Positions 26,097 to 33,284 are shown, counted from the first letter of the stretch. The stretch: 33,284 bases of DNA from Gemmatimonadota bacterium (GCA_947462095.1 CANHNQ010000026.1:1-33284), one strand, 5' to 3'. The notes: generated by a model from the sequence alone, not told the origin. Numbers and translations: made by a program.

Positions 26097-27338
26097 CTAT
26101 TGCACCAGCCATCGCTTCGCGCGATGCGCCACGAGTACCGTGGCCGCGAGGTTGCCCGTGACATTCAGGATGGTCGCGATCGTATCGGGGATCGCATCGA
26201 CGGCGATCAGGATGCCCACGCCTTCCACGGGTAGCCCGACGGCCACCAGCAACGGCGTGAGCATGATAAATCCGCCGCGCGGGATCCCCGGTGCGGCGAA
26301 GCCCAGAAACACCGAGGCCAGCGCGATCGTGAACAGCTCGGTCGCGTGCAGCGGCACGTGGTAGAACCAGGCGATGAACACGGCGCCGGCGGTCCATGTG
26401 GTCGGCGCCGCGAGTTTGAACATCGCCGCACCAAGCGGCAACATGAAACCGGTCACCTTGGTGGGCAGCTCGAGCGTCTGTTCCGCCGCCACGACCAGCG
26501 AGGGCAGTGCGGCGATCGACGAGCTCGAGCTGAAAGCAATCAGCTGTGCTGGGAGGGCCGCCCTCGCGAAGCGCGCCATCGACACGCCGCCGAAGATCGC
26601 GACCGTGGGATAGAGCAGCGCAACGACCAGGAGACCGACGAGCACGGATGCCGCGATGTAGAAGCCGATCGCGCCGGCCAGCGACGCGCCGGCATGGGCG
26701 GCCAGCGGCAGCACCATCGCAAACACACCCAGCGGTGCCAGCCAGATCACGCCGCGCACCAGTGTCATCATCGCGTCGCCAAGGGCGCGAAAGAACGCGA
26801 CCAACGTGGTCCGCGTCTCGGGCGCACTACGGGCAACGGCGATGGCAAAGAGCAGCACGAACAGAATGAACGGGACCATCGCCCCGTTGGCCGCCGCACT
26901 CACCGGATTGCCGGGAAGCAGCGAGGTCAGCCACGACGCAACGGTCGGCGTCTGTCCGCTGTTCACCACCTCGCTCGCGGCCTCGGCGGCGCCGGCGGGA
27001 AGCGCAGGGCGCGCGCCGGCCGGCATGAGCCCGAACAGCATCGGCGTGGCCGGAATGACGATGGCGGCCGCACCAATCAGCAGCGAGAGAAACACGGCCA
27101 ACGCGCTCGCCCCCATCCGGCCGATGTCCCGCACGTCGGAGGCCGACGCCACCCCGGTCACGATCAGGGCCACGAGCAGCGGGATCACCGTCATGCGAAT
27201 GGCGGTCACCCACAGCATACCCACCGGGGCCAGCGCGTCGGCCACCCGCAGCGCCTGCGTATTCCCCGACGAGGCGATTGCGGCCCCGATCAGGACGGCG
27301 GAACCGAGAGCGATCAGGACACGTGAGCCGTCTTTCAT
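26097..27338 (-). CDS. Dicarboxylate/amino acid:cation symporter family protein (DAACS), atypical
   Basis: A 413-residue membrane protein with about eight hydrophobic segments and the re-entrant-loop architecture of glutamate/C4-dicarboxylate symporters. The first re-entrant loop is kept as AFSSSSSIAALP (family SSSxxTLP). The NMDGT motif expected after LPLGA is missing: the sequence reads LPLGAAMFKLAAPTTW. In the last helix the usual D-x3-DR-x2-RT-x2-NV-x-GD becomes VDAIPDTIATILNVTGN, losing the arginine that binds the side-chain carboxylate and the final aspartate. The family fold is clear, but cation coupling and substrate are likely to differ from GltP/DctA. It lies upstream of the DUF1080/fdhD block and 84 bp after the Gly-rich gene, all on the minus strand. 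Confidence 0.85.
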   Translation of the reverse strand: MKDGSRVLIALGSAVLIGAAIASSGNTQALRVADALAPVGMLWVTAIRMTVIPLLVALIVTGVASASDVRDIGRMGASALAVFLSLLIGAAAIVIPATPMLFGLMPAGARPALPAGAAEAASEVVNSGQTPTVASWLTSLLPGNPVSAAANGAMVPFILFVLLFAIAVARSAPETRTTLVAFFRALGDAMMTLVRGVIWLAPLGVFAMVLPLAAHAGASLAGAIGFYIAASVLVGLLVVALLYPTVAIFGGVSMARFARAALPAQLIAFSSSSSIAALPSLVVAAEQTLELPTKVTGFMLPLGAAMFKLAAPTTWTAGAVFIAWFYHVPLHATELFTIALASVFLGFAAPGIPRGGFIMLTPLLVAVGLPVEGVGILIAVDAIPDTIATILNVTGNLAATVLVAHRAKRWLVQ

Positions 27339-27422
27339 AGCGTGAGTGCTGAGAGGGAGGGGGAGTCACTCCCGATACAAGCGTACGGCGCCGCGTCGCG
27401 CTAGAGCGTCGCCGCCACCGTG

Positions 27423-28079
27423 TTACCGCCGCTGCTGCCGCTTCTCCCGTTGCGTCTCGAACGTCGCGCGTGCTTTGGCCAGCATCACCTGCTGCAACGA
27501 ATCCGCGCGCGTGCGCTGCTCGGCCGTGAGCTGTTCGCGCGCCCGATCGCGGAAGCTGTCCTGGATGTCGGAGAGCCTGCCGATGACGGCGCGGACCGTG
27601 TCCGGTGCCCCACCACCTGGCGCGCCAGCCGTCATCGGACCTTCACCCGGTTCTCCGCGGCGTCCCCCGCCGCCTCCCGCCCGCGTCGACATGGCACCGA
27701 ACACATGCTCAAGGTCCTTGAATAGCGGCTTCTGCGCGTCGTGCATGTCCTTTCGCAGCGCCTTGAACGAGGATGCCTGTTCCTTCGTGAGCTCCAGCGG
27801 CTTCTTGTGATCGAGCAGGAATCGGATCGGGTCGGCCTTCTCGAGATTTTGGCGGGCCATCCGAGCGGGCGACGGCATGCTGCCGCCACCCATGCCGGGG
27901 CCGCCGCGCCCACCCATCCCACCGCCGCGGCTCCCGCCGCCCATACCACCGCCCATACCGCCGCCTCGCATCCCACCCATCTGTGCGGTCAGCGCGGACG
28001 GGGCAACAGTCGCTAGCGTACAGGTGAGCACGGTGGCCGTCCAGAACTGACGCCCCTTACGGAATCGGATCGCAGACAT
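27423..28079 (-). CDS. Exported Gly/Met-rich LTxxQ (Spy/CpxP-like) protein
   Basis: The start is taken at ATG 28079, giving 218 residues and a good signal peptide (RQFWTATVLTCTLATVAPSALTAQ); the longer tracked start at 28295 lies antisense to the next gene. Just after cleavage comes a low-complexity GGM/GGGMGG tract of about 35 residues. Two helical LTxxQ motifs follow, LELTKEQ and QLTAEQ, separated by a second glycine-rich stretch (GGGGGRR, then GAPGGGAPD). LTxxQ helices are typical of periplasmic Spy/CpxP-type chaperones and metal or stress sensors. The glycine/methionine tract could be flexible or bind metal, but that is inference. The gene diverges from DUF4403 with only 16 bp between the chosen start codons. 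Confidence 0.75.
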   Translation of the reverse strand: MSAIRFRKGRQFWTATVLTCTLATVAPSALTAQMGGMRGGGMGGGMGGGSRGGGMGGRGGPGMGGGSMPSPARMARQNLEKADPIRFLLDHKKPLELTKEQASSFKALRKDMHDAQKPLFKDLEHVFGAMSTRAGGGGGRRGEPGEGPMTAGAPGGGAPDTVRAVIGRLSDIQDSFRDRAREQLTAEQRTRADSLQQVMLAKARATFETQREKRQQRR

Positions 28080-28095
28080 GGTCGAGAGGACGAGG

Positions 28096-29526
28096 ATGAC
28101 GGAACGAAAAGCCCGGTGGCGACATCGACTGCAAGGTATCGGAGTCGTGCTCGTCGCCGCATGCGCAAAGAACACCGGACCAGCGACCACCCCCACGCCG
28201 GTGCCCGCACCCGTCACCGTCGGAGCGCCGGTTGCGGCCCCGGTGCCGGTATCCGCCGCGGCCGGCGAACTGGCCATCGTTCCCGTGCGGATCACCTACG
28301 TGCTGCGCACCCTCACGCCGTCGCTCGATTCGCTCTTCCCCGTGAGCGACTCACTTGGCGCCGCCCGCTGCGCCGCGAGCGGTCTGGTGTGCCACCAATA
28401 CGTCTATCGTCGCGAACCGCTGCGCGTGCGGGCCGACGGGCCGCAGCTGTTCATCGACACCAAGCTGGCCTATCGCGCGCGCCTCGGGACGATCGGCGGC
28501 AGCGCCGGTGTCGCCAGCTGTGGATACGCCCCCGAGGCGATGCGGCGCGCCACGACCGCGATGAGCACGTCGCTGTACTGGCGCCGCGACTGGAAGATCG
28601 GCGCGCGCGACACCAAACTCGCCGCCACCCTCGTGGATCCCTGCACGGTCACCGCGCTGGGCGTCGATGCCACCAAGACGTTGCAAGGGGTCATCGACCG
28701 GCAGCTGGCCGTCTTTGCCGCGGAAGCGGATACCACGATCCCGGCGGTCGGTGACTTCAAGCCGTTGGCCGATTCGCTCTGGAAGAGCTTTCTCGAGCCC
28801 ACCGCGCTCGACTCCACCAACTCGCTCTGGCTCGTGCTCGATCCGCAGTCGGTGCAGGTGACGCCCTTCGCCGGAAACGGACCGAGCATCATTACCACGA
28901 TGGTGCTGTACGCGCGGCCGCGCGTGATTGCGGGGGCGAAACCGGTCGTGCGCAGCAAGCCGTTGCCGGTGCTCGCGCTGGGGGCTGGGCCGTTGGAGTA
29001 CACGGTGCCGGTCACGGTGGAGCTGCCGTTCGCGGAACTCGAACGCCGCGCCGAGCTGCTCCTCGCACAGGAAACCGCGAGCGGGAGCGTGCGCGTGGAC
29101 AGCGTACACGTGCGCGGCATCCGCGACAGCGTACGCATCGATCTCACGGTGTCGGGCGCGCTGCGTGGACGACTCTCGCTCGCCGCGCTGCTGCGATGGG
29201 ACGCTGCGACGCGCGAGATCCGCCTCGACGACCTCGATTGGTCGCTCGAGAGCCGCGGAAAGCTCTCGCGGGTAAAAGCCACGCTGGGGGCGCCGCTGGT
29301 GGGACGCGCCGTGCGACGGGCGACCAATGGCGGACGGGTCGCGCTGGGGGCGCAGCTCGACTCGGTGCGCGCCGAGTTGATGCGCAAGCTGAACGGGCCG
29401 ATGGCGCCGGGCGTGGTCATGGGCAGCAGTGTGCGCGAGGTACAGATCATCGACGTGACCGCGACGGCGACCGCCTTCGTGGTGAAGGCGCGACTCACCG
29501 GGCAGTCGGGGGTGTGGTTTCAATGA
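28096..29526 (+). CDS. DUF4403 family lipoprotein
   Basis: The 476-residue product starts at ATG 28096, with AGAGG six bases upstream (28085-28089); the tracked ATG at 28078 overlaps the start codon of the divergent gene. A basic n-region (ERKARWRHRLQ), a short hydrophobic stretch and the lipobox LVAAC predict a lipoprotein. A Pro/Thr/Ala-rich linker follows (about residues 30-55). The rest fits DUF4403: IVPVRITYVLRTLTPSLDSL at the start, two long beta-rich repeats, and VREVQIIDVTATATAFVVKA at the end. DUF4403 proteins have a lipid-binding-like barrel fold by family resemblance; their role is not established. The stop overlaps the M28 peptidase start (ATGA). Confidence 0.8.
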   Translation: MTERKARWRHRLQGIGVVLVAACAKNTGPATTPTPVPAPVTVGAPVAAPVPVSAAAGELAIVPVRITYVLRTLTPSLDSLFPVSDSLGAARCAASGLVCHQYVYRREPLRVRADGPQLFIDTKLAYRARLGTIGGSAGVASCGYAPEAMRRATTAMSTSLYWRRDWKIGARDTKLAATLVDPCTVTALGVDATKTLQGVIDRQLAVFAAEADTTIPAVGDFKPLADSLWKSFLEPTALDSTNSLWLVLDPQSVQVTPFAGNGPSIITTMVLYARPRVIAGAKPVVRSKPLPVLALGAGPLEYTVPVTVELPFAELERRAELLLAQETASGSVRVDSVHVRGIRDSVRIDLTVSGALRGRLSLAALLRWDAATREIRLDDLDWSLESRGKLSRVKATLGAPLVGRAVRRATNGGRVALGAQLDSVRAELMRKLNGPMAPGVVMGSSVREVQIIDVTATATAFVVKARLTGQSGVWFQ

Positions 29527-30476
29527 GCATGCGATTCTCTCCTCGCGTCGGGATGGCGGTGATCGCCCTCGCCTGCGGCGCGTCGTCCGCACAGGCGCAG
29601 CGCACGGCGGCCATCGACGTCACGACCGCGCGCTTGATGCAGCGCCTCGGCGCCCTCGCAGCCGACAGCATGGAAGGGCGCCGTGCCGGTACACCCGGCT
29701 CGGCGCGAGCCCGCGCGTGGATTGTCTCGGAGCTCACGACGATGGGGGCGAAGCCCATCGGTCCGAGCTATACCGCGCCGGTCATACTGCGCGCACGGGC
29801 CGGTAGCGACACGACCGGCGCGAACATCGTGGCGCGCATTGCCGGCACGCAGGCCGGTGGTCCGGTGCTCGTGCTCAGCGCCCACTACGATCACCTGGGG
29901 GTGCGCAACGGCGAGGTGTTCAACGGCGCAGACGACGACGCGAGTGGCTGCGTCGCCCTGCTCGCGATCGCCGAACGGCTGCTGCGCGAGCCGCCGCAGC
30001 ACGACGTGATTCTGGCGTTCTTCGACGCCGAGGAGTCGGGGATGGTCGGCTCGAAGGCGTTCGTGAGCGCACCGCCCGTACCGCTCGATCGCATCGCGCT
30101 GAACATCAATCTCGACATGGTGGCGCGTCAGGATGGTCGGGCGCTCTGGGTGTCGGGCACGTCGCACCATCCGGTGCTCAAGCCGATCGCCGAAGCGGCG
30201 GCGAGGAACGCGGCGGTGACCATTCGCTTCGGGCACGACACGAAGGACCTCAAGCCGGGAGACGACTGGACCGCGTCGTCGGATCACGCGGCGTTCCACA
30301 CTCGGGGGATCCCGTTTCTGTATCTGGGCGTCGAGGACCATGCGGACTATCACAAGTCGGGGGACGACGCCGACAAGGTGGACCCCGCGTTTTATCGCGG
30401 CACGGTCGAGTTCGCGTATGCGCTGGTGCGGGCGGCCGACGGTCGGCTGGCCTCGGTACCTCGCGCGAAGCCGTAG
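29523..30476 (+). CDS. M28 family zinc aminopeptidase, exported
   Basis: The 317-residue product starts in the DUF4403 stop (ATGA), and a signal peptide follows (VGMAVIALACGASSAQAQ). The di-zinc site motifs are all present: SAHYDHLG (H121, D123), NGADDDASG with the bridging aspartate, FFDAEESGM with the catalytic glutamate pair, NLDMVAR, and SSDHAAFHTRGIPFLYL with the last histidine. This matches bacterial leucyl-type aminopeptidases of clan MH. It should release N-terminal residues from peptides in the periplasm or outside. The tracked ORF start at 29196 lies within DUF4403 and is rejected. A strong hairpin 24 bp after the stop probably terminates the two-gene operon. Confidence 0.92.
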   Translation: MSMRFSPRVGMAVIALACGASSAQAQRTAAIDVTTARLMQRLGALAADSMEGRRAGTPGSARARAWIVSELTTMGAKPIGPSYTAPVILRARAGSDTTGANIVARIAGTQAGGPVLVLSAHYDHLGVRNGEVFNGADDDASGCVALLAIAERLLREPPQHDVILAFFDAEESGMVGSKAFVSAPPVPLDRIALNINLDMVARQDGRALWVSGTSHHPVLKPIAEAAARNAAVTIRFGHDTKDLKPGDDWTASSDHAAFHTRGIPFLYLGVEDHADYHKSGDDADKVDPAFYRGTVEFAYALVRAADGRLASVPRAKP

Positions 30477-30499
30477 CGGCCGCGGAGGGCCGGAATGGA

Positions 30500-30537
30500 A
30501 GAAGGGCCGCTTCGGAGTGATCCGTTGCGGCCCTTCT
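30500..30537. terminator. Strong bidirectional hairpin terminator candidate
   Basis: AGAAGGGCCGC and GCGGCCCTTCT pair perfectly over 11 bp. An inner CGGA/TCCG extension with a GTGA loop makes a long rod. It lies 24 bp after the M28 stop on the plus strand and downstream of the minus-strand small ORF. No long T-run follows on either side, so it may work with Rho or as an RNA end-stabiliser. Confidence 0.6.
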
Positions 30538-30546
30538 GACTCCTTG

Positions 30547-30571
30547 CCGGTTCGAAACGATCCCGAACCGG
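30547..30571. repeat. 8-bp inverted repeat (second hairpin)
   Basis: CCGGTTCG and CGAACCGG flank a 9-nt spacer. On the minus strand it lies 9 nt after the stop of the 21-codon ORF and just before the longer hairpin, so a minus-strand transcript would end in two successive stem-loops. On the plus strand it follows the M28 terminator candidate. Confidence 0.5.
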
Positions 30572-30580
30572 TAGTACCCG

Positions 30581-30646
30581 TTACCGGGCGTCGATCAGGA
30601 GATCGGTTGCCCAGGACGAACCGGCAAAGGAACTAGGACTAGACAA
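30581..30646 (-). CDS. Candidate 21-residue peptide gene with perfect Shine-Dalgarno
   Basis: On the minus strand AGGAGGTGATCA, fully complementary to the 16S rRNA 3' end, lies upstream of a TTG codon, with seven bases between GGAGG and TTG. The frame reads 21 codons to TAA; the peptide is Ser-rich at the N-terminus (SSPSSFAGSS) and ends WATDLLIDAR. Two hairpins follow directly. Most genes here have no recognisable Shine-Dalgarno, so this one stands out. I do not recognise the peptide. Against it: TTG is a weak start codon, no clear promoter is visible, and the same bases read on the plus strand form an anti-Shine-Dalgarno sequence (TGATCACCTCCT), which may be the real element. Confidence 0.35.
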   Translation of the reverse strand: MSSPSSFAGSSWATDLLIDAR

Positions 30647-30893
30647 ATGATCACCTCCTCGAAATAGGGTGGGACTTCGGGCGTACTGACACCGAGATCC
30701 TACAATGCCGCCCAGGCCGCTTGGAGACCGGGGAAGCGCGGTTTTTGCGCGGTCGCTCCTCCGCGCAGCCACCATGCTAGGGCACCGGCCGCTCCGAGGC
30801 AAGCGACGAATGCGTGCCAAATCACAGTTCGGTACTTTTCCGAGACAGTGTCCGCCGCAGGATTCCCCGGATTTCCCCACCTCGAGCTCCGCC

Positions 30894-33116
30894 ATGGTCA
30901 GACTGACCTCCCGCCACCATCTGTCCCGCCGAGCGGCGACAGTGGCTGCCCTCCTCCTCGCTGTTCCCGCCGCGATTGTGGCGCAGCAGGCACCGGCCGC
31001 GCCCGCCGCGACCACGCTCCCCAAAGGGCCGCGCGCGATGCTGCTGGCCGACTGGTACCGCGTGGTCACGGTGAGCTCGCCCGCCGTCTCACCAGACGGG
31101 AAGCGCGTGGCCATGACGGTCACCAAGGCTGTGGACGCTGAGAATAAGCGGCACAATGAGATCTGGGTGGTGAACACCGCCGGCGGCGAGCCGCAGCGGT
31201 GGACGTCGCCGAGTACCGAAAGCAGCAATCCGCGCTGGTCGCCCGACGGCAAGTACCTGTTCTTCACGTCGCCGCGCGCCGGCGGGCAGGGGAGCACGTG
31301 GGCCATTCGCCTCGACCAGCCCAGTGGCGAAGCCATCCAGATCGCCACGTACGCCAACGGCTCGATGCCGGCCGACGGCTCCTTCGCCGTGTTCACCGAG
31401 CCGGCCCGTCGCGACAGCACGGCGCGGAACGGCGCCAATCCGTTTGCCCGCATGCAGCCGATGGCGCGTCCCACCTACGACGCGATCACACGTCCCGCCG
31501 AGCCCGCGCGCTTCGACGGCCGTCATGTGACCGACATGTCGTACAAGGTGAATGGCGTGGGCTTCGTGCCGGGGCGTGCCGAGGCGCGCAGCTGGCGTCC
31601 GTCGCAGCTGTGGCGGCAGACGGTGGGCGACACTGCGAAGCGGCAGCTCACGACCGCGCTCTATTCGCACCGGTCGCCCGAAGTGTCCCCCGATGGCAAG
31701 TGGATTGCCTTCGTGGCCGACGCGCAACTGCGCCCGGATTCGATGGTCGATCTCGAGCGTGACTCGCTCGCCAAGCTGCCGTACAACAAGGCCCGCGATG
31801 AAGCGGATCGGAACGACACCGACCTGTACGTCGTGGCCAGCACCGGCGGCACGCCGCGGAAGGTGAGCGAGTGGATGGGCGCCGAGTCGGACATCACGTG
31901 GTCGCCCGACAGCAAGCAGCTGGCGTTCGTGGGCCGTCCGTCGCGCATGAAGTCGGCGCGCATCTATGTCGTGGACGTGGCCGGCGGCACGCCGCGCAAT
32001 CTTCTCGGCGACTGGCAGTTCGAGCCGGGCTCGCTGTTCTGGCTGAGCACCGGCCAGCTGCAGTTCGCGGCGGACATTGGTGGCCGTTCGGCCATTCTGC
32101 GGGCCGATCTCACCGGCAAGACGGCACCGAAGGAGCTGGTGGGTGGTCGTCGTCAGCTGCGTGGCGCGAGCTACGACGCGGCGGGCAAGGTGATGGCGTA
32201 CACGTCGACCTCAATGACGAAGCCCACGGAGTTGTTCGTGGCGACGGCTGACGGCACGGGCGAACGCCAGCTCACGCACTTCAATGACGACGTGAACACG
32301 GACGTGGTGTGGAGCGACGCCGATCGCTTCACGTACAAGAGCGTCGGCAACCTGGAGATCGAAGGGTGGCTGATGAAGCCGTACGGCTACACCCCGGGCA
32401 AAAAGTATCCCATGGTGATCTACATCCACGGTGGCCCGCACTCGGCGTACGGCGAAGGCTGGTTCGACGAGTTCCAGAATCTCGCGGCGCAGGGGATGTT
32501 CGTGCTCTTCACGAACCCGCGCGGATCGAGTGGCTACGGCGCGGACTTCACCTACAGCACGCGCGGCCGCTGGGGCATGGAGGACTACGACGACCTGATG
32601 AAGGCGGTGGACATCGTGGCCGCTCGCCCCGATGTAGACAGCACGAAGATGGGCGCCACGGGCGGCTCATACGGCGGATTCATGACCACGTGGATCGCCA
32701 CCAAGACGGATCGCTTCAAGGCGATCGAGACGGACCGCACGATTACCGACTGGACCTACTGGTACGGCAGCAGCGATGCGCAGGGGCTCACCGAGTTCGA
32801 ATTCTACGGGAAGCCGTGGGACAATCAGGCGCTCTACGACACGCTGTCGCCGATTCGCTATGTGCAGAAAGTGAAGACGCCGATGCTGCTGGTGCAGAGT
32901 GAAGAAGATCACCGCACCCCGATGGGGAGTGCGGAGATCTGGTTCATGTCACTCAAGAAGCAGGGCGTGCCGGTGGAGATGGTGCGCTATCCGCGCTCGA
33001 ATCATGATCTCTCGCGCACCGGCGAGCCGTGGTTGCTGGTGGATCGCCTCGGGCGGATCCGGCAGTGGTTCGCGTTCTGGCTGCAGGGTGTGAAGCCGGG
33101 AACGGCGGCGCAGTAG
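30894..33116 (+). CDS. S9 family serine peptidase (prolyl oligopeptidase/acylaminoacyl peptidase-like), exported
   Basis: The 740-residue product starts at ATG 30894 with a signal peptide (RRAATVAALLLAVPAAIVAQ). The N-terminal two-thirds is a beta-propeller with PD40/WD40-like repeats: VSPDGKRVAM, NPRWSPDGKYLFFTS, EVSPDGKWIAFVAD, ITWSPDSKQLAFVG. The alpha/beta-hydrolase domain begins near IEGWLMKPYGYTPGKKYPMV. The catalytic triad is S592 in GATGGSYGGF, D672 in QSEEDHRTP and H704 in RSNHDLSR. It should cut short peptides, with the propeller excluding folded proteins; whether it is a dipeptidyl-, acylaminoacyl- or oligopeptidase cannot be decided. The gene converges with the partial gene at the right edge. 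Confidence 0.92.
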   Translation: MVRLTSRHHLSRRAATVAALLLAVPAAIVAQQAPAAPAATTLPKGPRAMLLADWYRVVTVSSPAVSPDGKRVAMTVTKAVDAENKRHNEIWVVNTAGGEPQRWTSPSTESSNPRWSPDGKYLFFTSPRAGGQGSTWAIRLDQPSGEAIQIATYANGSMPADGSFAVFTEPARRDSTARNGANPFARMQPMARPTYDAITRPAEPARFDGRHVTDMSYKVNGVGFVPGRAEARSWRPSQLWRQTVGDTAKRQLTTALYSHRSPEVSPDGKWIAFVADAQLRPDSMVDLERDSLAKLPYNKARDEADRNDTDLYVVASTGGTPRKVSEWMGAESDITWSPDSKQLAFVGRPSRMKSARIYVVDVAGGTPRNLLGDWQFEPGSLFWLSTGQLQFAADIGGRSAILRADLTGKTAPKELVGGRRQLRGASYDAAGKVMAYTSTSMTKPTELFVATADGTGERQLTHFNDDVNTDVVWSDADRFTYKSVGNLEIEGWLMKPYGYTPGKKYPMVIYIHGGPHSAYGEGWFDEFQNLAAQGMFVLFTNPRGSSGYGADFTYSTRGRWGMEDYDDLMKAVDIVAARPDVDSTKMGATGGSYGGFMTTWIATKTDRFKAIETDRTITDWTYWYGSSDAQGLTEFEFYGKPWDNQALYDTLSPIRYVQKVKTPMLLVQSEEDHRTPMGSAEIWFMSLKKQGVPVEMVRYPRSNHDLSRTGEPWLLVDRLGRIRQWFAFWLQGVKPGTAAQ

Positions 33117-33134
33117 GCCCGCCGTTCCACCCTC

Positions 33135-33161
33135 TACAGCGCGAACGGTTTACAGCGCGAA
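33135..33161. repeat. 11-bp direct repeat at the end of the partial minus-strand gene
   Basis: TACAGCGCGAA occurs at 33135-33145 and again at 33151-33161, a 16-bp period. The second copy covers the last codons and stop of the minus-strand gene; the first lies just beyond the stop. It looks like a small tandem duplication of the gene's 3' end. Confidence 0.6.
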
Positions 33162-33284
33162 GCAGTAGTACAGTCCAGCCCCGCCGGATGCTTTCAGATT
33201 GTCCTGACTGCATCCGCGCGACGGGTGGGCGAACACCCACGACGTCGGATTGACCCCGCCGCCCTGACGGTCGTGATGACCGAC
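33150..33284 (-). CDS. C-terminal fragment of an unrecognised Cys-containing protein
   Basis: The minus strand is open from the right edge to TAA at 33150-33152, giving 44 residues that look like real protein rather than a shadow: NPTSWVFAHPSRGCSQDNL and then GGAGLYYCFAL. Two cysteines 17 residues apart could form a disulfide near the C-terminus, suggesting an exported protein. The fragment is absent from the ORF track because its start lies outside the window. I do not recognise the family. It converges with the S9 peptidase gene across a 33-bp gap. Confidence 0.55.
   Translation of the reverse strand, partial: VGHHDRQGGGVNPTSWVFAHPSRGCSQDNLKASGGAGLYYCFAL

Larger units (their letters stand above)
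30477..30893. other. 417-bp structured gap between the M28 and S9 peptidase genes
   Basis: This is the longest stretch without a large gene. It holds two strong hairpins (30500-30537 and 30547-30571), a candidate 21-codon minus-strand ORF with a perfect Shine-Dalgarno, and TACAAT (30701-30706), a 5-of-6 match to a plus-strand -10 box without a good -35. A direct repeat GCGCGG-TTTTT-GCGCGG lies at 30736-30752. The tracked S9 ORF runs back to 30705, but those 63 extra residues look non-coding. Confidence 0.6.

Noticed and set aside
26346-27326. 326-aa plus-strand ORF, very rich in His, Arg and Gln
   Set aside because: Antisense to the symporter; the composition reflects the complement of hydrophobic codons.
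28351-29592. 413-aa minus-strand ORF
   Set aside because: Shadow of the DUF4403 and M28 genes.
30646-30666. Plus-strand 6-codon ORF (ATG ATC ACC TCC TCG AAA TAG)
   Set aside because: Too short to support on its own; it overlaps the anti-SD tract reported as part of another finding.
30736-30752. GCGCGG-TTTTT-GCGCGG as a terminator
   Set aside because: The arms are direct, not inverted, repeats; only a weak 4-bp GCGC stem can form.
1-33284. CRISPR arrays, tRNA/rRNA genes, IS elements or prophage
   Set aside because: No regularly spaced repeats, no cloverleaf-like or rRNA core sequence and no transposase or phage protein recognised by reading; a tRNAscan or IS search would be the formal test.

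Overview
The window is about 33 kb of GC-rich bacterial chromosome that looks like Gemmatimonadota (Gemmatimonas-like). This is inferred from the gene repertoire, not from a marker gene: a HmuY/TonB heme-uptake pair, a large secreted regulatory-like protein ending in a plug-like domain, a DUF5916 protein, DUF4403 and DUF1080 proteins, many exported peptidases whose signal peptides end in A-Q, and 4-nt stop/start overlaps with few Shine-Dalgarno sites. I see no rRNA, tRNA, IS element, phage gene or CRISPR array.

Layout. (1) 1-2714 (+): the 3' end of a HmuY-family gene, coupled to a TonB-dependent receptor. (2) 2748-10816 (-): an alpha-glucan cluster read as glycogen/alpha-glucan phosphorylase, glycogen synthase, GH57/DUF3536 glycoside hydrolase, then a plug-only carboxypeptidase-regulatory-like protein. 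(3) 10998-15663 (+): aspartate kinase/homoserine dehydrogenase, threonine synthase and a degenerate short-chain dehydrogenase, all overlapping by 4 nt; thrB is absent. (4) 15747-21599 (+): M1 aminopeptidase behind a promoter that would give a leaderless mRNA, a DUF5916 outer-membrane protein, an M35 (aspzincin) lipoprotein protease, and an overlapping small exported protein resembling only the M35 propeptide. (5) 21596-28079 (-): symporter, DUF1080 protein, FdhD, a formate dehydrogenase-like molybdoenzyme and MobA, preceded by a Gly-rich LTxxQ protein. (6) 28096-30476 (+): DUF4403 lipoprotein and M28 aminopeptidase. (7) 30477-30893: a structured gap with two strong hairpins and a possible 21-codon minus-strand gene behind a perfect Shine-Dalgarno. 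(8) 30894-33116 (+): S9 peptidase. (9) 33150-33284 (-): the C-terminus of an unrecognised protein entering from the right edge.

How the genes work together. The fdh block is nearly self-contained for one molybdoenzyme: the enzyme, the sulfurtransferase that activates its cofactor, and the guanylyltransferase that makes bis-MGD. The glucan block pairs synthesis (GlgA) with phosphorolysis (GlgP) and a GH57 enzyme of unknown specificity. The exported M1, M28, M35 and S9 peptidases together with the symporter suggest peptide and amino-acid scavenging.

The most interesting items are the stand-alone M35 propeptide-like gene, the SDR that has lost its catalytic and cofactor motifs inside a threonine operon, the small-peptide/anti-SD locus at about 30.5-30.66 kb, the symporter lacking its family's binding signatures, and the plug-only protein.
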